Below, in pieces: positions 34,234 through 45,432 of a DNA stretch of 64,000 nucleotides. How positions within the stretch are numbered: position 1 is the stretch's first letter; every line of letters starts with the position of its first letter. Made by a program: the position numbers and the translations under genes. The notes below the pieces were generated by a model. It was not told where the DNA came from. It saw nothing but the letters and a program-made list of their open reading frames with translations, and searched no databases. Origin of the DNA: Cytobacillus firmus (lineage in GTDB: Bacteria; Bacillota; Bacilli; Bacillales; Cytobacillaceae); contig NZ_JAMBOJ010000016.1 of the NCBI RefSeq assembly GCF_023715565.1, positions 20,529 to 84,528 on the forward strand. The letters are read 5' to 3'.

Positions 34234-34261
34234 TTGAAGTATGAGGAAATGATGTTATAAT
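34234..34261 (+). promoter_or_regulatory. xpt-pbuX promoter
   Basis: TTGAAG, 16 bases, TATAAT, about 20 bases before the guanine riboswitch aptamer. Confidence 0.7.
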
Positions 34262-34279
34262 GTTAATAAATTAATAACA

Positions 34280-36419
<2,140 letters not shown>

Positions 36420-36525
36420 TTCTCGTTTGAGGCAATCACAATAATATTGGAAATCAATATAATATTCTATCGGTATTTTTACATTTCCGAAGCGATGTTT
36501 CTCGCAAGAAAGAGAGTGTAATGTG

Positions 36526-36672
36526 ATGGAGAAATATTATTGTGATAACTGCCGGCTTTTATATAATGAAGAAGAAGTTTGTGCTGCCTGCGGTATCCAG
36601 GTGACAAAAAAAATATATATAGAAGTTCAAAAGCATCATAAAAATCTTAATGGATTGGATGCATCAGAATAA
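36526..36672 (+). CDS. Small zinc-ribbon protein (48 residues)
   Basis: MEKYYCDNCRLLYNEEEVCA then ACGIQVTKK: paired CxxC knuckles, so a zinc ribbon is likely. The ribosome site (AAAGAGAG) is weak. It is 107 bases after pbuX, with no terminator visible between. Function unknown. Confidence 0.6.
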   Translation: MEKYYCDNCRLLYNEEEVCAACGIQVTKKIYIEVQKHHKNLNGLDASE

Positions 36673-36910
36673 TTGCTTAATCGCCGGCCGCATTTCATGG
36701 TTAGATGAGGGACTAAATAGTAATTGGAAAAGATTTAGTAATGCTATTCATTTAATGATTCATTTATAATAAAGATGCACAACAACTCCTTCAAAACACA
36801 TTGCTTCCTCCATACGGGGGGAGCTTTTTTTTTGCTCTTTATCCAACTTTGAAACATAAATTGCTTTTATTTGGAAAAAATAACAGAAAGCAATAGAAGG
36901 AGAGTTGCTT

Positions 36911-37993
36911 ATGCCAGCAATTGTATCAGTAGCGGAGGCAATACCTGAACATGTTCTGACACAGGATCAGGTAATGGATTTTGCCAGAGATTTATTTTCC
37001 GATTCCTTTAAGGATATTGAAAGGCTATTAAAAGCTTTCCACAACGGCCAGATTGAGAAGCGGCACTTTGCAAAGGGACTGGAATGGTTTAAAACAGATA
37101 AATCATTTGAAGAACGAAACAATGCATATATTGAGCAATCTATTGAACTGGGAACAAGGGCCATAAAGCGCTGCCTGGAAAATGATCTTTTCCTGACCAG
37201 AAGTCTTCAGTGCGATGAGATAGACGCCATCTTTACTATCTCAAGTTCAGGGATTGCCACTCCAAGTATTGAAGCAAGAATCATGAATAAGCTTCCATTT
37301 TCTGAGCATACGAAACGAATTCCGATATGGGGGCTGGGATGTGCAGGAGGTGCTTCAGGGCTTTCAAGAGCCTATGAATATTGTCTGGCATTCCCTGAAG
37401 CGAAGGTGCTTGTATTAAGTATAGAATTATGCAGTTTGACCTTTCAGCGCAATGACCGGTCAAAAAGCAATCTTATCGGGACCTCTCTCTTTGCTGACGG
37501 TGCAGCATGTGCTCTTATAACAGGTGATAAGGTACAAAGGGATTTTCAAAAGCTGCCATCCATTCCGGGAATTCGGGGAACCCAATCGACAACCAAGCGA
37601 AATTCTCTGGATGTAATGGGCTGGGAAGTTAAGAATGAGGGTCTATTTGTGGTTTTTTCAAAGGACATCCCATTCATAATAGAGGGATGGCTGAAGCCCA
37701 ATGTAACGGAATTTCTAAGGGGAAAAGGCATAGAAATGGAAGAGATAAACCATTTTATTGCTCATCCCGGAGGAAAAAAAGTCATTGATGCTTATCAGAA
37801 AGCGCTGCAATTTGACCCTGGTATGACAGAGATTTCACTTGATGTATTAAGGGAGTTCGGTAATATGTCATCTGCAACTATTCTATACGTACTCAAAAGG
37901 TTTATGGAGATCGGCAGAAAGGGAGACACCGGGCTTGCAACTGCACTCGGGCCTGGATTCAGTTCGGAATTGCTGCTGCTGGAATGGGAGTGA
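36911..37993 (+). CDS. bpsA: Type III polyketide synthase (BpsA/BcsA)
   Basis: 360-residue chalcone-synthase-type enzyme. The nucleophile is C144 in WGLGCAGGASGLSRA, His in FIAHPGGKKVIDA, and Asn in EFGNMSSATILY. In B. subtilis BpsA makes long-chain triketide pyrones from acyl-CoA and malonyl-CoA. AGAAGGAGAG is eight bases before ATG 36911. Forms an operon with bpsB four bases downstream. Confidence 0.93.
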   Translation: MPAIVSVAEAIPEHVLTQDQVMDFARDLFSDSFKDIERLLKAFHNGQIEKRHFAKGLEWFKTDKSFEERNNAYIEQSIELGTRAIKRCLENDLFLTRSLQCDEIDAIFTISSSGIATPSIEARIMNKLPFSEHTKRIPIWGLGCAGGASGLSRAYEYCLAFPEAKVLVLSIELCSLTFQRNDRSKSNLIGTSLFADGAACALITGDKVQRDFQKLPSIPGIRGTQSTTKRNSLDVMGWEVKNEGLFVVFSKDIPFIIEGWLKPNVTEFLRGKGIEMEEINHFIAHPGGKKVIDAYQKALQFDPGMTEISLDVLREFGNMSSATILYVLKRFMEIGRKGDTGLATALGPGFSSELLLLEWE

Positions 37994-37997
37994 ATAC

Positions 37998-38561
37998 ATG
38001 CTGTTCTTAATTTTTATAACCTTCATCATTTTACAGAGGACTGCAGAGCTTGCTGTAGCCCGGGGTAATGAAAAGTGGATGAAAGAGCGTGGAGCATTAG
38101 AATTTGGCCAGAGGCACTATCCATGGATCGTTGCTGTTCACGCTTCCTTTTTTGTCTGCTATTTGCTTGAAGTAATCATCTTTGAAAAGAATCTGTCGCC
38201 TTTTTGGCCCATATTGCTGATTCTGTTCTTCCTTACCCAGGCGGGAAGGGTGTGGGCGCTGTTTTCCTTGGGCAAATACTGGAATACAAAAATCATTGTC
38301 CTGCCGGGAGCTAAGGTAGTCAGAAGAGGGCCATACCGGTTTATAAAGCATCCCAACTATGCCATTGTAGCTGCTGAATTTCTCGTGATTCCTTTAATGT
38401 TTCAGTCATATATAACGGCTGCTGTTTTCACTCTGTTAAACATAATGGTGTTATCGGTCAGAATACCAGAAGAGGAAAAAGCGCTGAAGGAATTGACAGA
38501 ATACGAAGAAGCCTTTTTACGGTTACGGCCTGACCTTAATAAAGATATTAAAAAAGTTTGA
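37998..38561 (+). CDS. bpsB: Alkylpyrone O-methyltransferase (BpsB/YpbQ), isoprenylcysteine methyltransferase-like
   Basis: 187-residue membrane protein with about four to five spans. The ICMT/phospholipid methyltransferase C-terminal signature is visible: RRGPYRFIKHPNYAIVAAEF and the RIPEEEKALKEL acidic motif. In B. subtilis it methylates the BpsA pyrone product. GGGAGTGA before ATG 37998; open frame further upstream overlaps bpsA and is not used. Confidence 0.88.
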   Translation: MLFLIFITFIILQRTAELAVARGNEKWMKERGALEFGQRHYPWIVAVHASFFVCYLLEVIIFEKNLSPFWPILLILFFLTQAGRVWALFSLGKYWNTKIIVLPGAKVVRRGPYRFIKHPNYAIVAAEFLVIPLMFQSYITAAVFTLLNIMVLSVRIPEEEKALKELTEYEEAFLRLRPDLNKDIKKV

Positions 38562-38563
38562 CA
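38558..38563 (+). promoter_or_regulatory. -35-like TTGACA before the Fur-boxed micropeptide gene
   Basis: TTGACA overlapping the bpsB stop. The -10 would fall at 38581-38586 (GAAAAT, weak), inside the first Fur box. Confidence 0.4.
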
Positions 38564-38580
38564 ATTTTAAATTACCTATT

Positions 38581-38639
38581 GAAAATGATTATCGTTCGTG
38601 ATAAACTTCTAATTGAATTTGAAAATTATTCTCAATATC
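38581..38639. promoter_or_regulatory. Two Fur-box-like operators
   Basis: 38581-38599 begins GAAAATGATTATCGTT and matches the 19-bp Fur consensus GATAATGATTATCATTATC at 14 positions. 38621-38639 (GAAAATTATTCTCAATATC) matches at 15. The sites are 40 bases apart, just ahead of the micropeptide RBS. Confidence 0.6.
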
Positions 38640-38665
38640 ATTCCAACAGGAAGGTGCTGCTACAT

Positions 38666-38758
38666 ATGACAATTCTATTCGTTGCCGGCACAATTGCTGC
38701 CTACTCACTTGTTATGAAACATGTTTTAAATAACGTAGCTAGACCACATACAAGATAA
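38666..38758 (+). CDS. Putative iron-regulated micropeptide (30 residues)
   Basis: MTILFVAGTIAAYSLVMKHV then LNNVARPHTR: one hydrophobic stretch and a basic tail. AGGAAGGTG lies about nine bases ahead. The frame is open back to 38558, but the leader with its Fur boxes argues for this ATG. B. subtilis has Fur-repressed small basic peptides (FbpA, FbpB, FbpC); whether this is one of them I cannot say from sequence. Confidence 0.6.
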   Translation: MTILFVAGTIAAYSLVMKHVLNNVARPHTR

Positions 38759-38850
38759 TAATTACTTATTGAAACCAGGCTATCAATGCCTGGTTTTTGT
38801 TTTCATATCGTCTATTTAATTAAATTTTTAGAAGTTAAATACATTAATGC

Positions 38851-38985
38851 ACTGAGTTGATTGGAGCGGAAGGTGCGAGACTCCGGTGGGAGCAGCGGGA
38901 CAGGTGAGACCCCGGAGACGCGTAGCGTTGAGGAGGCTCAGCGCCCGCCCCACGGAAAGCGAGTGCCTGCAGCGGAAATCAACGG
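38851..38985 (+). repeat. GC-rich palindromic repeat, copy C
   Basis: Starts ACTGAGTTGATTGGAGCGGA and ends GCAGCGGAAATCAACGG with internal GAGGAGGCTCAGCGCC. It sits in the 402-base gap between the micropeptide and dynA; the rest of that gap is AT-rich with no clear signal. Confidence 0.85.
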
Positions 38986-39160
38986 GCCAAATTGAAAGAC
39001 AAACAATTTATAAGCAGTAATTTGAAAATAGAACATAGAATAACAGCAGAAACTGATTTGCTGAGAAAAATTAGAAATATCAAAGATTAATCCATCCTGT
39101 ATAGGAAAATAAACAAAAATCATTTAAAATAGGAAGTAAATTAAAGTTACAAGGGGATTA

Positions 39161-42100
39161 ATGGAAATGGCCGAAACGATTTCGCAACCAGGATTGCAGC
39201 AAACTGAATTAATAAACAGAATATCTGCTATATATACATTTGCCCAGAGAAATGGAGATGCCGAGACAGCCCAAAGAGCTAAAGATCTCGTGATTAAGCT
39301 AAGGAACCAGGAATTTGCCATCGCTTTTTGCGGGCATTTTTCTGCCGGAAAATCGAGCATGATCAACAGGCTGGCAGGCGAAGATCTTCTTCCTTCCTCA
39401 CCAATTCCAACCAGTGCCAACCTGGTCAAAGTCAAATCAGGTGAGGAAGATTATGCAAAAGTAATTTTTAAGGAAGGAAAGCCAAGGCTTTATCCTGCTC
39501 CATATGATTACGGACAGGTAAAATCCTATTGTAAAGATGGCGATTCTATCCATTCCATTGAAATAAGCCATTCCTCCACCAGCTTGCCAAAGAAGGCAGT
39601 GATTATGGATACACCCGGAATCGATTCCACTGATGATGCGCATAGGATTGCTACTGAATCTGCTCTTCATTTGGCTGATCTCATTTTTTATGTAATGGAT
39701 TACAACCATGTCCAGTCGGAATTAAATTTTCTTTTTACTAAAGAACTGACGGCTGCTGGAAAAGACGTTTATCTTGTTATCAATCAAATTGATAAACATC
39801 GCGATGAAGAACTCAGCTTTGAGCAATTCAAAAAAAGTGTTAAGGATTCATTTGCATCCTGGGGAGTAAAGCCTGCCCGGATTTTTTACACCACGTTAAA
39901 AGACGAGAACCATCAGGCAAACGATTTTAAGGATCTTCAGAGTTTTATTAACAGCAGCATCGCTGATCGTGAAGAACTTTTGCCTCAGTCTGTTTTTAAT
40001 TCTTTGAAGAAGTTAACAGAGGATCATCTTGAGTTTTTAAGAGACTCTCATGCAGCTGAAAAAGCTGACTGGGAAGAAAAATTGGCAGACCTTGAACAGG
40101 ATGACAGGGAGCAGCTTCCCGAAAGACTGGAAGAACTGGAGAAGCAGTTAAATGAGTTGAATTCTTCCTTACATGAAGCTGATATAGAGGTAACCGATAA
40201 ATTAGATGAGATTTTGAAAAATGCCTATTTAATGCCTTTCCAAACGAGGGAACTGGCTGAATCATATCTGGAATCGTGCCAGCCTTCATTTAAGATTGGC
40301 CTATTTTTCAGCAAACAGAAAACGGAGCAGGAAAGGTCATTGAGGCTTGACCGCTTCTACGAGGATTTATCAGAAAAAGTTAAATCTCAGCTGGAGTGGC
40401 ATATAAAGGAGCTGTTTTTACAGCAGTTCAAGAAGCATAATATCCATGATTCTGAAAAGCTTGCACAAGTTCAGAGCTTCAAGCTCTCCTTTGAACCGGC
40501 TGTTTTAGCTGAAACGGTAAAATCCGGAGCAATGGTTTCTGGTGACTATGTTTTGCAGTATACAAACGACACAGCAGAGGCCCTAAAGAGAATTGCCAAA
40601 AAGAACGCAGCTTCTTTAACGAATTCACTTTTAGAAGCACTTGAAGAAAATAACAGCCAGGAACAAACTGCGCTGGTCAATGAAATTCGCACCCTTAATG
40701 CTTATGCTGAAGCACTATATGCACTCAAGGCTATCAATGAAAAAATTAGTAGCGCATCAGCGGGAATGAAAGTCTATTTGACTGGTGAATTCAATACTCA
40801 TGAGTTTCAGGGAAAAGCCCAGATGCTTGCAGCAGAAGAAGTTGATGAAGCTGAAGTTGTTTTCCTGAATGAAGATAATGCTGAGAAAGAACAGGCAACC
40901 CGGAAATCTGAGCAGTTACCTGACGAAGAGCCTGAAAAGGAAGCGGTTTCTGCAGTTGACGTACAGCCTGTTATTGAAAAGCTTCGATATACTGCTAATG
41001 CAGTAAAGGAGCTGCCGGGCTTCAGAAAGCTTGCAGCTGATTTGGCAGATAAAGCATCAAGGCTTGAAAGCAAGGAATTCACAGTTGCCCTTTTTGGTGC
41101 ATTTAGTGCAGGGAAGTCTTCCTTTGCCAACGCTTTGATCGGGAATAAGCTTCTTCCGGTTTCACCGAATCCGACGACGGCTGCTATCAACAAGATTAAG
41201 CCTGTCACAGATGAAAATAAACATGGAACCGTCCTTGTTAAAGTTAAAGATTCACATACTCTTTTAAATGATATCAATCATTCCTTGAAGGTGTTTGATT
41301 ATTCAGCAGGAAACTTCGATGAAGCTGCCGCCGCTATTAAGAAGATCACTGGGGAAAATCGGGATTTTGATGCGAGTGAAAAGACACATTTTGCATTTCT
41401 TAATGCCTTTATGAAAGGGTACAAATTCTTTACAGATAAGCTGGGGAAAATCATTAAAGCTGACCTGGATGAGTTTGGGGATTATGTTGCCAATGAAGAA
41501 AAATCATGCTTTGTGGAAACGATTGAAGTTTACTTTGACTGTGAACTGACAAGGCAGGGAATTACCCTGGTTGACACACCCGGCGCTGATTCGATTAATG
41601 CGAGGCATACCGGGGTTGCATTTGAATATATTAAAAACTCGGATGCTATCCTTTTTGTCACTTATTATAATCATGCCTTCTCAAAAGCGGATAGAGAGTT
41701 CCTTATCCAGCTGGGAAGGGTTAAGGATACCTTCTCTCTTGATAAGATGTTCTTTCTTGTCAATGCCATTGACCTTGCCAATAATGAGGAGGAAAAAGAT
41801 TCGGTGCTCCAGTACGTTGAAGAACAGCTGGTGCAATACGGAATCCGCCGTCCGAATCTGTCTGGCATTTCAAGCCTTCAAGCTCTGGCAGAGAAGCTGG
41901 ATAGCAGCAAAGAGGAAGTATCCAATATCAGTTCATTTGAAAAAAGCTTTTACTCCTTTATTAATCAGGATCTGCTGAATATTTCCATTTCATCAGCAGA
42001 AACAGAGTGGAGGCGCCTATTATCCCAGCTGAGGTCTTATATTTCTTCCTCACAGGAAAATAAAGAAGTCAGGCTCGAAAAGCTCAAACAGCTTGAGAAA

Positions 42101-42832
42101 GAACATAAGGATATTTCTGCGATTATCAGCGGACAAAAACCTGAACTGCTTTCCCAAAGGCTTGAACAGGAAACAGATGAGCTCGTCTTTTACATCAAGC
42201 AGAGAGTATTTCTTCGTTTCTATGACTTTGTTAAGGAGGCCTTCAATCCATCAGTTCTGAAAGATGATGGCAGGAATTTAAAGAAAATGCTTAAGCTGGC
42301 ACTGGATGAATTCCTTGCAAGCTTTGGATTTGATTTTGCCCAGGAGCTCCGTGCAACAACATTAAGGCTTGAATCCTATTTATCCAAATTGATCGCTCAG
42401 CAGCAGGAGACTATTTCGAAAAAAGCCTCAAGTGTAAACAGTGATTTGACTTTTAGCATATATGAGCCGTTAAAAATGGACAGTATTGAATTTGAATCAG
42501 CATTTTCCAATGAAGACCCGAACCAATTTAAAAAAGCTTTGTCCTACTTTAAAAATCCAAAAACATTCTTTGAAAAGAATGAGCGCAAGCAATTAGCGGA
42601 TGAACTGGAGAAGAATCTGCAGGATCCTGCAGACCGTTATTTGCAGGCTGAAAGCAGCAGGCTGAAATTCCATTACAGCAGCCAGCTGATGAATGAATTT
42701 GAGCGGCTGCTCAATTCGCTGATTGAACAGAATAACGAATATTATGAAGGTATTACGGCTGCTTTAAAAGATAATTTCCCAATTGAAGAGCTTAAAGAAA
42801 TTGAGAGGGGTATTGCACAGTACGAAAAATAA
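39161..42832 (+). CDS. dynA: Bacterial dynamin-like protein DynA (YpbR)
   Basis: 1223 residues (B. subtilis DynA 1193): two dynamin units in one chain. First GTPase domain: P-loop GHFSAGKSS near 58-66, DTPGID (switch). Second: GAFSAGKSS near 646-654, DTPGAD. Long helical stalk regions lie between and after them, with an acidic linker (EEVDEAEVVFLNEDNAEKE). DynA tethers and fuses membranes and protects against pore-forming stress. ATG 39161 is close to the AAGGGGAT site; ATG 39167 is equally possible. Confidence 0.93.
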   Translation: MEMAETISQPGLQQTELINRISAIYTFAQRNGDAETAQRAKDLVIKLRNQEFAIAFCGHFSAGKSSMINRLAGEDLLPSSPIPTSANLVKVKSGEEDYAKVIFKEGKPRLYPAPYDYGQVKSYCKDGDSIHSIEISHSSTSLPKKAVIMDTPGIDSTDDAHRIATESALHLADLIFYVMDYNHVQSELNFLFTKELTAAGKDVYLVINQIDKHRDEELSFEQFKKSVKDSFASWGVKPARIFYTTLKDENHQANDFKDLQSFINSSIADREELLPQSVFNSLKKLTEDHLEFLRDSHAAEKADWEEKLADLEQDDREQLPERLEELEKQLNELNSSLHEADIEVTDKLDEILKNAYLMPFQTRELAESYLESCQPSFKIGLFFSKQKTEQERSLRLDRFYEDLSEKVKSQLEWHIKELFLQQFKKHNIHDSEKLAQVQSFKLSFEPAVLAETVKSGAMVSGDYVLQYTNDTAEALKRIAKKNAASLTNSLLEALEENNSQEQTALVNEIRTLNAYAEALYALKAINEKISSASAGMKVYLTGEFNTHEFQGKAQMLAAEEVDEAEVVFLNEDNAEKEQATRKSEQLPDEEPEKEAVSAVDVQPVIEKLRYTANAVKELPGFRKLAADLADKASRLESKEFTVALFGAFSAGKSSFANALIGNKLLPVSPNPTTAAINKIKPVTDENKHGTVLVKVKDSHTLLNDINHSLKVFDYSAGNFDEAAAAIKKITGENRDFDASEKTHFAFLNAFMKGYKFFTDKLGKIIKADLDEFGDYVANEEKSCFVETIEVYFDCELTRQGITLVDTPGADSINARHTGVAFEYIKNSDAILFVTYYNHAFSKADREFLIQLGRVKDTFSLDKMFFLVNAIDLANNEEEKDSVLQYVEEQLVQYGIRRPNLSGISSLQALAEKLDSSKEEVSNISSFEKSFYSFINQDLLNISISSAETEWRRLLSQLRSYISSSQENKEVRLEKLKQLEKEHKDISAIISGQKPELLSQRLEQETDELVFYIKQRVFLRFYDFVKEAFNPSVLKDDGRNLKKMLKLALDEFLASFGFDFAQELRATTLRLESYLSKLIAQQQETISKKASSVNSDLTFSIYEPLKMDSIEFESAFSNEDPNQFKKALSYFKNPKTFFEKNERKQLADELEKNLQDPADRYLQAESSRLKFHYSSQLMNEFERLLNSLIEQNNEYYEGITAALKDNFPIEELKEIERGIAQYEK

Positions 42833-42856
42833 CTTGGAAAGGTTGCTGCTTTTCAG

Positions 42857-43606
42857 ATGGACAAATGGCTGTGCACAGCAGAAGAAAAGTATAATATCGA
42901 TATCCTTTTTGCTTGTGAAGCAGGGAGCAGGGCTTGGGGGACAGATGATGCGGATTCAGATTATGATATCCGCTTCATCTTCAAACATAAGAATCTTAAA
43001 ACATATCTTTCCCTTGAACGCGCAAGTGATGTTATCAATACAGATACCCCTTATGATGCGCACGGCTGGGATATCTTTAAAGCATTTGACCTTGTGCAGA
43101 AATCCAATCCCAGTATATTTGAATGGGCTTACTCACCTATTATCTATAAGGATATGAACGGCTTTTCAGAAAGGCTGAGGAGTACTGCGGAAGAAGAGTT
43201 TTCAAGATTTAAGTTATTACAGCATTACACTCAGGCTTTTTCCCGGAATCTCGGTGAAGCTGCAAAAAATGAGAATCTTACGTTTAAGAAACAAAAGCTG
43301 CTGATTCAGGCAGTAAGGGCATGCCTCATATCAAGGCAGCTGCTTAAGAAAAGTAATGTAAAAGGGGATTTTTTGTATACAGGACTCTTTGGCATAAAGG
43401 CCGAGGATGAGATCACCCGCTTTTATCAGACCCTGGTTGATGCAAAACAAAGCGGGAGGATAATCGAGAAGCATTTAGCAATGCAAATGGCGGAGAAACT
43501 GGAGTCAGAAAGGGAACTGCTCTATGCAGCAGCTGACTCAATGCCTAAAGAAAAAGGCAAGGTATCCGGATTGAATGAATGGCTCTGGGAACTGCTGAAG
43601 GTTTAA
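42857..43606 (+). CDS. Nucleotidyltransferase-fold protein (PF10127-like)
   Basis: 249 residues. Polymerase-beta nucleotidyltransferase motif EAGSRAWGTDDADSDYDIRF (GS and DxD) near residues 20-40, followed by SNPSIFEWAYSP and a helical C-terminal half. Family members include RNA-repair-associated nucleotidyltransferases, but function here is unknown. Only a GGAAAGG about 14 bases upstream serves as RBS. Follows dynA by 24 bases, so likely co-transcribed. Confidence 0.8.
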   Translation: MDKWLCTAEEKYNIDILFACEAGSRAWGTDDADSDYDIRFIFKHKNLKTYLSLERASDVINTDTPYDAHGWDIFKAFDLVQKSNPSIFEWAYSPIIYKDMNGFSERLRSTAEEEFSRFKLLQHYTQAFSRNLGEAAKNENLTFKKQKLLIQAVRACLISRQLLKKSNVKGDFLYTGLFGIKAEDEITRFYQTLVDAKQSGRIIEKHLAMQMAEKLESERELLYAAADSMPKEKGKVSGLNEWLWELLKV

Positions 43607-43635
43607 AATCATTTCTGAGAAGAAAAGGGAGACAA

Positions 43636-43824
43636 ATGGAGAAGAATTCTTTTCATGCATGTGCCACCTGCATAAACTTCCAGCCTGAAAAACGTAAAGA
43701 CGGAATGTTTTATTTTTGCAGCAGGCTGGGATATGAAACAAAGCCTGACTATCAATTCAATTGCTGGACACCAAAGGAACATATCATACACCTGATGGAA
43801 AAGAGAAAAGGGGAGAACCTTTAA
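43636..43824 (+). CDS. Small Cys-containing protein (62 residues)
   Basis: HACATCINFQPEKRKDGMFY, FCSRLGYETKP and FNCWTPKE: four Cys in a probable zinc knuckle. AAGGGAG before ATG 43636. Its stop TAA shares a base with the next start (TAATG), so it is coupled to the sulfurtransferase gene. Function unknown. Confidence 0.75.
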   Translation: MEKNSFHACATCINFQPEKRKDGMFYFCSRLGYETKPDYQFNCWTPKEHIIHLMEKRKGENL

Positions 43825-44660
43825 TGAAGTATCTAGCAGAAAAGGAATGGGTATTATCCAAACTGGATGATCCCAATATCCGAATTGCCGACTGCCGTTT
43901 TAAACTTGGATCGCCAGATGAAGGGCGCAGCTTATATGATCATAGCCATATTCCCCATGCAGTGTATTTTGATCTGGAGAAAGATCTGTCAGGTCCGGTA
44001 AGAGAACACGGAGGCCGGCATCCCCTTCCGGATCCGGCTCAACTTAGAAAAGCCCTTGAGAAAGCCGGGATCAGCAGAGATACCACAGTTATTGCATATG
44101 ACGGCGGAGAAGGGGCATTTGCCGCAAGATTCTGGTGGCTGCTCAGGTATTTAGGGCATGAGAAAGTTTTTGTATTGAACGGCGGATATAAAGAATGGAC
44201 TGAAAGCGATTATCCTTTGACTAAAGAAGTTCCCCGCATGGAGCGGGCGGATTTTAAAATTGATCTGCAGCCTGACATACTTGCCTCATACGAAGAAGTT
44301 AAAAGCGCTGCAGGTAATCAGGAAAGTGCTGTAGTAATTGACTCCAGAGAGGAAAAAAGATACCTTGGGCTGGAGGAGCCAATTGATAAAAAAGCAGGCC
44401 ATATTCCGAGAGCAATCAATAAAGTTTGGCTTGAAGCATATAAAAATGGCAGATTTAAAGATGCCGAAGAACAGGAAAATCGATTTGCGGGTATTGATAA
44501 AAACAAACCCATCATTGTTTATTGCGGCTCTGGTGTAACGGCGGCACCTAATTTTCTAGCTTTAAAGGAAGCCGGCTATAAACATGTTAAATTATATGCC
44601 GGAAGCTTCAGCGATTGGATCTCTTATGACAGCAATAAAATAGAAACTGTCGAAAAATAG
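43824..44660 (+). CDS. Sulfurtransferase with tandem rhodanese domains (SseA-like)
   Basis: 278 residues. The N-terminal inactive rhodanese domain (RIADCRFKLGSPDEG, YFDLEKDLSGP) is followed by a catalytic domain with active-site loop YCGSGVTA (Cys near 235). CGSGVTA is typical of 3-mercaptopyruvate/thiosulfate sulfurtransferases. ATG 43824 with AAAAGGGGAG ahead. Confidence 0.9.
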   Translation: MKYLAEKEWVLSKLDDPNIRIADCRFKLGSPDEGRSLYDHSHIPHAVYFDLEKDLSGPVREHGGRHPLPDPAQLRKALEKAGISRDTTVIAYDGGEGAFAARFWWLLRYLGHEKVFVLNGGYKEWTESDYPLTKEVPRMERADFKIDLQPDILASYEEVKSAAGNQESAVVIDSREEKRYLGLEEPIDKKAGHIPRAINKVWLEAYKNGRFKDAEEQENRFAGIDKNKPIIVYCGSGVTAAPNFLALKEAGYKHVKLYAGSFSDWISYDSNKIETVEK

Positions 44661-44661
44661 T

Positions 44662-44690
44662 GAAATCCCTTTTGGAAAAGGGATTTTTTT
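44662..44690 (+). terminator. Terminator
   Basis: AAATCCCTTTT / AAAAGGGATTT stem followed by T7. Confidence 0.85.
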
Positions 44691-44750
44691 ACTGTTAAAT
44701 TTATTATATAATTTAAAATGTTTGATAGATTTGAAAAACGGAGGGTAAAT

Positions 44751-45353
44751 ATGAATACTGCTGGTTATACCATAACGAAAAAACAAAAAACAGATATAAC
44801 TCAAATATTGGTCACGATGGGAATCATTCTAATATTATCTGCCATATTTATTCCAATATTTTTACTTTCCCCATTTCAGGCTCAATTTTATAGACCTGAA
44901 GGAACCTGGGTATTCGAAGCGCCAAAATCAGCTTATTTGACATTTAGCATTGGTCTGGCAGCTGTGGGTGTTTTTATCTTATTGGGAGTTTGGATGAAAA
45001 GCGCCGAAAAATTCGGCTGGTTTGGAACAGTTTTTGCAGGAGCAGGATTATTAATTTCGCTTTTGATAGCGATTTTAAGTTTTGATTATTATCACTATAT
45101 CGATAAAAATGGTGTGCATTTCAACACATTACTCAGTTTGCAGGAGAAGCATTATGAATGGTCCGAAATTCAGCAGGCAAGGCAAACGGTTATAAATAAA
45201 ATGGGTGTTATGTCAGATGATGAATTAATTTTTACTTTTAACGATGGGACAGAATATTCATTCCAGCTGAATGATAATATCCGCAAAGCGAGAATAGCGA
45301 CTTACTATGAACTGGAAGAACAGGGAGTGGAATTGATCAGGGAAACAGACTAA
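44751..45353 (+). CDS. Membrane protein with PH-like C-terminal part
   Basis: 200 residues. Three hydrophobic segments (about 19-43, 65-85, 95-115), then a soluble beta-rich C-terminal half (YHYIDKNGVHFNTLLSLQEK ... EWSEIQQARQTV) resembling bacterial PH-like membrane-proximal domains. CGGAGGG precedes ATG 44751. I do not recognise a named family. Confidence 0.75.
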   Translation: MNTAGYTITKKQKTDITQILVTMGIILILSAIFIPIFLLSPFQAQFYRPEGTWVFEAPKSAYLTFSIGLAAVGVFILLGVWMKSAEKFGWFGTVFAGAGLLISLLIAILSFDYYHYIDKNGVHFNTLLSLQEKHYEWSEIQQARQTVINKMGVMSDDELIFTFNDGTEYSFQLNDNIRKARIATYYELEEQGVELIRETD

Positions 45354-45432
45354 TTCTGTAAAACTTTTCAAGAGAAATGGAGAGTTTCCCATGTTATAAT
45401 AGTTGTTATGATTATAATTGGGAGGCGGAGAC

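Noticed and set aside
36681..36910. Small RNA or gene between the zinc-ribbon gene and bpsA
   Set aside because: Only an AT-rich stretch and a weak CTCC/GGAG hairpin with T-run near 36810; no clear promoter.
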